Notes under the pieces: generated by a model
Told to the model about the DNA's origin: nothing
Seen by the model: only the letters and a program-made list of their open reading frames with translations
Database searches by the model: none
Program-made: the position numbers and the translations under genes
Shown here: positions 55,938 to 64,000 of the stretch, piece by piece
Position numbering within the stretch: position 1 is the stretch's first letter
Layout: the number at the start of each line of letters is the position of its first letter
NCBI RefSeq assembly: GCF_030272615.1
Contig: NC_081412.1
Location: 545,734,202-545,798,201 of the forward strand
Direction: 5' to 3'
Length of the DNA: 64,000 nt
From: Cryptomeria japonica
Lineage: Eukaryota; Streptophyta; Pinopsida; Cupressales; Cupressaceae

Positions 55938-56695
55938 TTATTAGGATGTTTGAGAGTGGTTTCGGACCTCCAAGAGTTATAATGCAAAATCTAGTTTTTG
56001 GAGGATTCTTCAATTTTCCAAACTTAGCCAAATTTCAGGATCAGAATGACAGTCCAGACTTAGCCAATTTTCAGGACATTTGAGGATCAGGATGACATTC
56101 CAGACTTCTTAAGATGAATTCGCTCTGTCCTTGATGTAAGGGATGGGACCTAGGAGGACATTATGCATTCAACCAAGGTTTGATTTAGCAACTTGAAGTG
56201 CGATCGGATAGTGCACAAAAAACACCCTAGGAATGATCTAAATAACCCCTAATCACTCAATTGACCTAACCTCTAGAGGAGATCCACCTGACTCAATCCC
56301 TTCAATGCAATGGCTAAGACACTAAAACGACTAACAACAAAACCAAAAGGGCTAACCCCAGAAAGCAAAAAGTGGGGGTCCCCATTTGCAATGGGGCGAT
56401 GTGTGAAAATGTCACAACATCCAGCGCCACCTTGAATAAATGTTCCTGAACATTTCAGAGATAAAGACTCAATTGACACTTAGAATCTCCGGAAAATTCA
56501 ACCCAACTTATCAAGAGATTAGAAAATGTACTCAAAGTGGAAGGAGAATCCCGACCCGGATCAAGATACTTAGTCGTTGATTACCTATGTGTGTGCAAGT
56601 GTATTCATTCCCCTCAACAAGACGACTATGATCTTTAGGTTCCCCTGTGAGTGGCTACGTGGTATATCTAAACTTCATAAGCATCTTGGATAGAG

Positions 56696-56795
56696 CCTCG
56701 CTGCCAGTCAGACACCCATAGTCTCGACGAGGTTATCCCCACAATCTCACGAGTATTGCTCCATTGCCAACCGGACGTCCATAGCCTCGATGGAG
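56696..56795 (-). ncRNA. twin 37-nt hairpin motif, copy in G
   Basis: Minus-strand units at 56795-56759 (CTCCATCG...CAATGGAG) and 56732-56696 (CCTCGTCG...CAGCGAGG) have the same lengths, order and 26-base spacing as in element A. The basal stems and inner stems are kept (inner GAC/GTC in the second; a G-T wobble in the first). Confidence 0.5.
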
Positions 56796-57794
56796 TTACT
56801 TGTATGTTCCCATTAGCCAATTTTGATATTTCATTTTGCTTATTTTCTTTTGATTTTTCTCTTTCATTTTCTCACTTTTCTCTTTTGATATTGCCTTTTC
56901 ATTTCGTCAATTCCTTTAGCTTGTAAGTAGTGCAGCTTACTAGGGTTTGAGGATTGCGGTGGCGCTGAAGCCAGATTTTAGATTTTTCACTAATCACAAC
57001 TTTGCCTGAAAACCACAATGACTTAGAGTTTATTAATGTGTAAAGATATAGTAATCAAAAGATGTTGGCATCAAGACACAAAAAATGATTCCGTTCCAAG
57101 TCAAGTACAAGTCTTGATCAAATGATAGAGCTAGAGAGGAACAACCTCGGATTCAAAGCACTCCATGAATAGATATCTAAGAAATGAGTCTAACATAAGA
57201 TCCAAGATGTTGCCAGTGGGTGAGAAACAACACAGGCGCCTTTCTCACAAAATGGAGGCTCCCACTCAAGACACCTACACTAAGCAAACGACCGACAACA
57301 AATCGATCGACAGACTGACTCAAAGCAAACTAAACTAAAGCAAACCAAAAGACAACGAACTAAACTACTTGAGCCACTAAAGAATCACGAGTCAAATGAC
57401 TCAAGGCAAATCAAGAATAAGGCTCAAAAGGCCCCTAACTAAAGCACACGAAAGGAAAACCTACTCTAAAGCTATAGACAAGACCCCCAGACTTGACATG
57501 ACTCAAAGAAGCGACATATGTACATGACTTTACATGATTTCTCAGGTTGTGCAACAGGAACATGGCAAAGGTGATGGTTCTCAGTCGAGCAAATTCATCT
57601 TTGAATATAGAAAAGCAAGCTCTCACCATGCATCTCTCATATTCAAGCAAGGTTTCATGTAAGATAATTAGTTGAGGTAACTCATCAGGACCATGATCTA
57701 TCCAAATGCAAGTTGTTTTCCCAAAATCCCCATAATCCAAATCATAATAACTTTCAAGGCTAGGATTAAGGAAAGAGACAACCTGACATTGTTT

Positions 57795-59168
57795 TTATTC
57801 GAATGGAAGTGCATTGTTGGAAGCGAGATCACTAGCTGCTTCAGGAGGTCGCCATTGATGATGAACCATTCCACGAGCATTCGCAGTATGTTGATCTTGA
57901 TTTGGAAGCTCCACTTGAAACAAGCCTAGTGCCCCTTCAAACAGCTCAACATTCTTTGTTTTCACAATAACATCTTGTTCATCCCCATGCATAAACCACG
58001 CATCTTCATGAAACTTTGTAAGCATATCTTCAAAAACCTGGGACTCCTTGAGTGATTGAGCTTCAAACATCTCTTCTAGTTGATCAAATATAATCTCTGG
58101 TGATGTCCCATCCTCAAGTGTTGTCTCGGGAGGTCGGAGTTGATGATGGATCACATCACTCACAATAACTTGCTTATCTTGAAAAAAAATTGGCGATGAT
58201 TCCATTTGTGCTTCCTCTATAAGATCCTTCAGCGCTCCCTCAAATATCATGAGAGTGAGGACATCTTTAAGCGCCCCCTCGATTTGTTCTTCATACCTGG
58301 GCTCACTTATGATGATTCGTAGCTCTTCATTCAATATGTCTACTTGATTGTCCTCTTCAAGGATGCTACTTGAAACCCCTTGTATTTCATTCTCAAGGAT
58401 TTCCTTTTGTAGCATAGATGAGAATTCTTCAAGGAATGAGTCATCTTCTTCTTTGATTGCTTGCTCAACACTTGGATCTTCCTTTATCACTACTTGAGCA
58501 TTCTCAACTGCTTCTTCATCTTTCGTTTCATGGCATTCTTCTTTAGGTGCAAGGCATGGTGAGCTACTTATTGCAATACGTTGGTCATCACGTGAACTTG
58601 TATCATCAACTTGCAATTGGCTTCCTTCATTGTCTGGTGGGTAATAATATCTTGTTCTTCTGAATCCAGCTGCGAGATGTGCACCCCAGGATTTGTTCAC
58701 GATGCACTCTTGTTTGGATAAGGCTGGCATTCCAAATTGATATTTGACTTGGTTGATGGCCATCTCACACAATGAGCAAGTAAATTCAGAATGAGGTGCG
58801 TTATGAATCCTACACCATAATGGTAGAAATATGCTTTCTAAATGCATTTCACCATTCAAAATAAGCCGACTCTTGATCATCCATAAGAAGCTTAAAAGAG
58901 GATCTTTGTTTTGTGGGATGCTGAAACTGCTTTCTTTTGCCTATGGTCTGGGAACATCCCAAAAGAAGATCTTTCCCTGTGCTGCCGATTCCATCCTTGT
59001 TAAGTATTTCAAGCAATGCATTTCATCATGTTTATCTGTCTCGTGGATTCTACACTGCCTTGATCTTGCAAACTTGGACAATCTCTGCAGATACAGCTGT
59101 ATGTTCAATTTCCACCAAAGCTGAGGAATATCAACTTGTTGCTCATCAAGAGACTGTTGTGGCTCCAT
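57795..59168 (-). pseudogene. G: remnant of gag end and protease-RNase H linker
   Basis: Two minus-strand pieces. The first (59168-58941) carries QCRIHETDKHDEMHCLKYL. The second, 361 codons (58880-57795), starts near LPLWCRIHNAPHSEFTCSLC and continues as an acidic, Glu-rich chain with repeats (GALKD, HHQLRPPE/HHQWRPPE). The C/H motifs match those in A gag (about 29530) and in A pol between protease and RNase H (about 31310). So G keeps the flanks of this region while protease, RT, RNase H and integrase are gone. Function of the acidic chain is unknown. Confidence 0.6.
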
Positions 59169-59596
59169 TGAGAGATATTTCTCTTTGATTTTTTGATTTT
59201 CTGCTTTTCACTTTTTTTGATTTTTTGGTTTTTACTTTTTTTTTGGATTTTTTGTTTTGATACTTTTTAAAATTTTTTTCTGGAATAAGAGAGATCTTGA
59301 ATATCTCAGATTCAACTCAAAAGCTCAACTGGTTCTAGCTTGCTTCCTTCTTTTCGCAAGTCCAACTGATGACCCAGCAATCACCTCCTTTCTTTGTACC
59401 AACTCTACTGAGCATTGAGAAAAGGCTCTCCACTGATCTTCCTTGGATTCAAGAGTTCGCATTCGCCTTCATGCCATCCTTTCTGCTTCAATTCTGTTGA
59501 GCGTGAAAGAGGGGGTAAAAGTTCTGGATAACTCCTCTAAATATGACTTAATAAAATCTGGATTTCAGTTGCTTAAGTGTTCATCGCGATCAACCC

Positions 59597-59613
59597 TCCT
59601 TCTAGCACCAATT
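59597..59613 (-). other. primer-binding site of G (tRNA-Asn)
   Basis: On the minus strand TGGTGCTAGAAGGAGGG lies next to the LTR end, differing by one base from the A site TGGCGCTAGAAGGAGGG. This marks 59615 as the inner edge of the 5' LTR (here TATTGATG, one change from TGTTGATG). Confidence 0.75.
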
Positions 59614-59614
59614 C

Positions 59615-60496
59615 TATTGATGTGTTTTTCATTCACATGCGAACACAGAATAAAATACCAAGGTATCTTATCCTCTCTTGAACAAAGTTTCCTCGAATGC
59701 TGAAGATTTCGCCTAAGGATCAATCGAGGCAACTCCAAGGTTCTTGTATGTAGGGTCTCTACGTGTGGATAAGCTCATGTGGTATGATGTGATTATGCTG
59801 GAATCACAAGGGGACTTACGTTTGTTTGCTTGAGCGTTTAATTAGCTGGAACTCGAGTCCTAACTACTCACCAAGAGATAAGGAAATATCAAAAGCATAA
59901 GGTTCAGAGGATCTATTCTAGTATCTAGAATGCAAGAAGATAGATGAATGACTAGGTGGAGTCCTACTGGGTTGGGTCTCACCATCAGGTTGAACAATCG
60001 GACACCAACTTAGTGCAATCTTCCAAGGGATGCCTCAAATATTTTCAAATCGTTACACCATCAGACACTGATCACCATTCAAGTTAATGCATGAACAATA
60101 GACGTGTAACGACTCTAGATTAAGCTCACTCTATGCTAGTTGACCACGCAGGGCGCACTTACAGTCAACAAGAGGCTAGTGGTTTGGACTAGGCATATTC
60201 CACGCGAGTGCATTCGATAACTTCCCTCATTCAATCTAATTAACCATCATCTAAAATGAAGATTCAACAAGAGACCATGCATATTGCAAAGAAACAACAA
60301 ATTTCACCATAACTTCAATGAAAATGGAGTTCATTTACAATTTAGGCAACAATTTCTTGCCTTTTCCTCCTATTCTATTCTAGTTGCTATTCTATTTTAG
60401 TGACTATTCACTATTGACTAATTTCTAACTATTCACTATTCTCTATTAGCCAACTATTAACCTTTACAAATGAAGAGCAAGAGCTTTATATAGAGA
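59615..60496 (-). repeat. 5' LTR of G, truncated
   Basis: Closely matches 49170-50050 of the 3' LTR through the TATA box (CTTTATATAGAGA, about 60483-60495), after which the similarity stops abruptly. The U3 is missing or displaced by the following insertions. Confidence 0.75.
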
Positions 60497-60617
60497 ATTT
60501 TCACAAAATGATTCCCCTTATTTGCCTTCAACTTTATAATGTCCACTTTCTAGCATTCAAAGCATGATGTTGTTGTTAGCCTATTTCCCCATTGTCTCGT
60601 AGGCTAACCAAGACATT
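60497..60617 (+). mobile_element. start of another D-like LTR (M)
   Basis: From 60534 the sequence reads TATAATGTCC and then TTAGCCTATTTCC...CTCGTAGGCTAA, resembling the start of D LTRs (TGTAATGTCC...TTAGCCTATTCC...CGTAGGCTA). It is cut at 60617 by element H. The first 37 bases (60497-60533) match nothing else here. Confidence 0.45.
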
Positions 60618-61300
60618 TGACATAGCCATAACCTGGAGGATCCTCAAAAAGGATAGGCCAGGTCATGCAGCAAGAGTAACACAACATAAGCAACAACATA
60701 GATATAGAAAATGGATAATCAAACATCCGCATCATCATATATTCATTATAGAACATTCAGTTACATGCAGGCTCACATGCCCAGTTGCAGATTACATCCT
60801 AGAATACAATTTATTTGGACCTCCAAGAAGTATCCGAATTATCAATTATGAATGTAGATCATCCTACTACTTGCTTATATCTCCAAGATCACATACAACC
60901 ACATATATATATATTCGGCCAAGGGCCCAACAACATCTTGCAAGGTGCCGAATAGATCCGCAAGCCAAGAAATCGCTCCGCACGAGAAGAAATATCCAAT
61001 ATAGACAATAAGCTCAAAATTGCTTCGGAACCAAGAAACAGGCACTCCGGAAGGAATATCTCACCGAAAAAGAATCCAAATGAATTGGAAAACTGGAACA
61101 AAGAACACAAACACGCCAGGAAACGGAAACCAAAAATCTGATCCGCAATGAAAAAGGAACAATTACCAGAAAATGCTGAAAGTAACACAGAAATTGCAAC
61201 AAGAAAACAACTAAAAGCAAATATTTTTTTGGTTGATGCAAGTTTTCTCATGGGATGGGGATGCTCCTGCATCAGACACCCTAGGTAGAAAAGATGTTCC
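60618..61300 (-). repeat. 3' LTR of H
   Basis: Matches the right LTR from TGACATAGCC onward, as far as the window shows (to about 61130). Its inner end could not be fixed and is placed only roughly, before the protease stop. A TATA-like ATATATATATAT tract is at about 60903-60914. Confidence 0.65.
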
Positions 61301-61312
61301 ATGAGAGGCAAC

Positions 61313-62119
61313 TCATGAACATCGAAAAGGATTCGGGATATAGACCTCATCCTCATTTCTGATCCAAGTGTCCTCTTTGTCTGCAAACTTCTTCCTAACC
61401 TCTTCCGGAACCTCAGCCTGATTCTCTAACTTCTGTTTTTCTTTATCTCCCTTTACTTGCTTCATACTTGCACACTGTCTTTGACTGTTGCTCTCTTCCT
61501 TTTGCAACTCTAATTTATTTCTGCCACAATATTTCATCCGGTCTGCCACCATCACCTTAATCTTACTGCCATTCGGTACCACCTTGCTATCAGACCTATC
61601 CACTAGATCCTTCTGCAAGTCCATGCCACCATCCAGTGTATCCTCTGCAACTTGCTTCTCGACACTGCAACTCTTCACAAGACTCAAAATTTTCACTGCC
61701 TTCTCTTTCTTCTTCAAAGAAGCCAAAGTGAACTTCTGCCCATCCTTCTCAATAGTGACCAGGTTCCTTCTACAATCATAAATAGCTTTTCTATCAAACT
61801 GCCAAGGTCTACCCAACAAAACATGACAAGCACTCATAGGCACAACATCATATAAGACCTCATCCCTAAAAGGTCCAATATTAAAATTCACCAAACACTT
61901 CTCTTTCACTTCTATCTTCTGATCATCTTGTAACCAACTCATCATCTTCAAACCAAGCTTCACTACCATCTCCTCTGATACCAAATTATCAGTACTTCCT
62001 GTATCCACAATAACCTTACAACACTTACCACCTGATTTGCAAACAATCCGGAAAAGATTCTTTTGCTGAGTAGGTTTGGTATCTTCACTATTCTGCTCCA
62101 TTAAGACTCTTTTGAACAA
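61313..62119 (-). pseudogene. H protease region
   Basis: A 268-codon open frame with an intact retropepsin-type active site, KVIVDTGSTDNLVSEEMV (about residues 35-52), and the family landmark HVLLGRPWQFDRKAIYD near residue 107. It is followed by a Lys-rich hydrophilic tail ending WIRNEDEVYIPNPF. This is a Ty3/gypsy aspartic protease, which would cleave the gag polyprotein. RT does not follow; the LTR begins instead. Out of frame or separated by a stop from gag upstream. Confidence 0.8.
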
Positions 62120-62169
62120 AAGGGACTCTCCCTATTCTGGTTTTAACACATTCTCTCCGGTAACTCTAG

Positions 62170-63158
62170 CTTCCTAATCCTCATTTGCTATGCAATTCTT
62201 TGCCATTCCTTGCTTACACTCAAAAGATCTATGTCTGGTTTCTCCACACTTAAAACATCTACCTAAAACTTCTCTACTGCTATTGCCACTACCTTTTCTC
62301 TAAATCTTTTGATCCGGTTCTTTACTCCACTTAGATTTTGGTTCTTCTTCAACCTTCTGCTTCTCTATACTGCCATTCACTTGCCCCTTATATCTCTCCT
62401 TTCCTCTAGGGTTATTCTTTTGTCTCCTTTTCACTTTATCTTCAGCCTTCAAAGCATATTGATAAACCTCATCAACTGTAGAAATCTTCAGCATACTCAT
62501 CTCATCTTGGATGTTAAATCGGAGTCCATTTATGTATCTAGCCACCTTCTCCCTACCCATCTCTTGGTGTTTGGATGTGATCATCACCTTGTAGAATTCT
62601 TCATTGTATTCCTTCACACTCATGTCCTCCTGCTTCAGGTTCTGCAACTTTTTGATCAACTCCAACTCATAGTCGCCTGGAATGAATTTAGCCTTCAATC
62701 TTGCAACCATTTGCCTCCATCGGGTGATTTTCATCTCACCATTCTCCACTCTCTCTCTGCAATTCGTTCCACCATAAAGTAGCATGCCCTTTCAACTTAG
62801 TTTGTGCTAGATGGACTCTCTATGGGTCCTTAACATCTTCAAACTCGAAGTAGTCCTCCAACTCTTTGATCTAGTCTATTAGGTCTTCCAAATTCAACGA
62901 ACCCGAAAAGTTTGATACCTCAACTTTATGAACTTTGCTTACTTGCGCCACCGCCCTAAGAAATCTTTCTTCTCCTTCATTTGTCGGTCTCTCAGCTTCT
63001 TCAGCCTCAAGCTCTTCTCCCACCTCTTCAAACTCATCCTTCCATTCTGGATTCCTCCGCAAACCAGCCAACGCGTTTCGGATCTCATTCCTCATCTCAT
63101 TCTTGAAATCCTCCATCATCTGCTCTACCCTTTGAGGGTTCATCCTTCTTGGAAGCAT
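62170..63158 (-). pseudogene. H gag, with stop codons
   Basis: The first piece (63158-62871) starts MLPRRMNPQRVEQMMEDFKN and ends at TAG near 62873. The main piece (62785-62300) has the Retrotrans_gag core (RWRQMVARLKAKFIPGDYEL, QNLKQEDMSVKEYNEEFYK, VARYINGLRFNIQDEM). A CCHC zinc knuckle (CFKCGETRHRSFEC) can be read at about 62215-62260 on the minus strand after a further stop. The product would be the particle protein; this copy is broken. Confidence 0.78.
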
Positions 63159-63307
63159 CTCCTCCTTTTCTCCAGTGCAACTGCCTCAACTCGGTGATCT
63201 GACTACAAGGTTTCAATTGCCTCTCCGTTGGCGATCTATTGAACACACAAGCAGCCTGCCTTAAATCAGCGATCTGTTCACCCAAAGGAATGCCTCAAGG
63301 TTCACAA

Positions 63308-63322
63308 CCTGCTTTGATACCA
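63308..63322 (-). other. primer-binding site of H (initiator tRNA-Met)
   Basis: On the minus strand TGGTATCAAAGCAGG lies two bases after the 5' LTR end (63325), a variant of the plant tRNA-iMet site TGGTATCAGAGC. Confidence 0.85.
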
Positions 63323-63324
63323 TC

Positions 63325-64000
63325 TGACGTAGCCATAACTAGAAGGATCCTCAAAAAGGACAGTCCAGGTCATGCAGCAAGAGTAACACAACAAAAGCAA
63401 AAACACAGATCATAGAAAATGGATAATCAGACATCCACATCATCATATATTCATTATAGAACATCCGGTAACATCTGATTACATTCAGGCTCACATGCCC
63501 AGTTGCAGACTACATCCCAAAATACAATTCATTCGGACCTCCAAGAAGTATTCGAATTATCAATTATGAATCTAGATCATCCTACTACTTCCTTATATCT
63601 CCAAGATCACATACAACCACATATATATACCTTCCGGAACACCTCCAGGTTGGCCACAAAAGATTACATTTACCAAGGAAGGAAAATGAAACGTGTAAAA
63701 TAGGTCGGCCCCAAAACGTGAAGATCTCATCCACCAAGAACAAACGTGAAGTGCGGACCACCAAGGAAGGTCGGCCAAGGGCCCAACAACATCTTGCAAG
63801 GCGTCGAATAAATCCCTAAGCCAAAAAATCACTTCGTACGAGAAGAAATCTCCAACATAGACGATAAGCTCAAAACTGCTCCAGAACCAAGAAGCAAACA
63901 CTCCGGAAGGAATATCCCACCGAAAAAGAATCCAAATGAACTGGAAAACTGGAACAAGGAACACGAACATGCTAGGAAACCAGAAATTTGATTCGCAACG
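63325..64000 (-). repeat. 5' LTR of H, incomplete
   Basis: Inner edge TGACGTAGCC at 63325; continues past the window end. Alignable with 60618-61130, except for the extra block near 63625-63770. Confidence 0.75.

Larger units (their letters stand above)
49170..56420 (-). repeat. 3' LTR of G, containing solo LTR J
   Basis: On the + strand begins TGTTGATGTG and ends TGTCACAACA. U5/R and the TATA box are at 49170-50055, and the hairpin array at 54630-55830. The CCCCATTGCAAATGGGG start hairpin lies at about 56377-56396. It has no large ORF, unlike the LTRs of A and B. Confidence 0.8.
49170..60496 (-). mobile_element. element G: non-autonomous giant-LTR retrotransposon
   Basis: Minus-strand order is: 5' LTR (59615 to about 60496, truncated), tRNA-Asn primer site (59597-59613), 3.2-kb internal region (56421-59614) with gag/pol remnants but no RT or integrase, and 3' LTR (49170-56420). 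The LTR shows the same start (TGTTGTGAC) and hairpin modules as A. Its 3' untranslated region matches that of A, including the twin hairpins. The 3' LTR contains solo LTR J. Own 3' LTR length is about 3.47 kb. It probably relied on proteins of an A-like relative. Confidence 0.8.
60618..64000 (-). mobile_element. element H: gag-protease LTR element, runs off the window
   Basis: On the + strand the left LTR begins TGACATAGCC (60618, preceded by ACATT, the likely target duplication) and the right LTR TGACGTAGCC (63325). Between them lie only gag and protease; no RT, RNase H or integrase fits in the 2-kb interior. It is therefore a non-autonomous LTR element of the TR-GAG/BARE-2-like kind or a deletion derivative. 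The right LTR has about 140 extra bases (near 63625-63770) absent from the left. The outer end lies beyond 64000. Confidence 0.8.

Noticed and set aside
57693-57929. + strand ORFs opposite the G remnant
   Set aside because: Shadows of the minus-strand acidic ORF; no homology to any element part in this orientation.

Overview
This window is plant nuclear DNA built almost entirely from nested transposable elements. I recognise no host gene. The evidence is plant-type Ty3/gypsy polyproteins (one chromovirus, several Tat/Athila-like elements), a plant hAT transposase with spliced exons, and a gag-protease LTR element. The stacking of very large LTRs would suit a large, repeat-rich genome such as a gymnosperm, but that is inference; no species can be named.

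The layout can be read from target-site duplications (TSDs). (1) 1-3021 is AT-rich non-coding DNA with two weak tRNA-like SINE candidates. (2) 3022-5649 is a decayed minus-strand Tat/Athila-like element (K), whose LTR DNA resumes at 47782. (3) Inside K lies a solo LTR, E (5650-47776, TSD GTACT, about 4.24 kb of its own). (4) Inside E lies a complete but decayed chromovirus, D (6658-44539, TSD CATCA, about 8.66 kb of its own). (5) D's 5' LTR is split by a hAT transposon (7645-20001, TSD GTTATGGG) with an apparently intact three-exon transposase. The hAT's palindromic satellite is itself split by a 7.5-kb solo LTR, B (11132-18637, TSD GTATT). (6) D's 3' LTR is split three bases before its end by a 16.9-kb Tat-like element, A (27675-44531, TSD ATACT). 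A's integrase is split by a 1.23-kb solo LTR, L (34238-35466, TSD GTATG). (7) Right of E, a partial LTR F (48148-49169) is split by minus-strand element G (49170 to about 60496). G's 3' LTR holds solo LTR J (50518-54294), which holds solo LTR I (51831-53636, TSD CTATG). (8) 60618-64000 is a minus-strand gag-protease element, H, running off the window.

The most unusual system is the family formed by A and B. Its LTR is 7.3-7.5 kb long. Upstream of the ordinary LTR promoter it carries a separate gene with its own TATA box, a 5' intron and an ORF of about 1,073 codons. That ORF is open in B and has two stops in A. Next to it lies an array of twelve hairpins spaced about 165 bp apart, whose stems covary between copies and between LTR families. 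Element A has a near-complete gag-pol with an archaeal-type RNase H placed before the reverse transcriptase, and a tRNA-Asn primer site. Its 5' LTR is replaced by a 53-bp palindrome, so that both outer ends are U5 termini. A pair of 37-nt hairpins with covarying stems lies in the 3' untranslated region of both A and G.

Most in-frame stops in D and A are TAG or TAA where Gln is expected, the pattern left by deamination of methylated cytosine. Only the hAT transposase and the LTR-borne ORF of B look translatable end to end.
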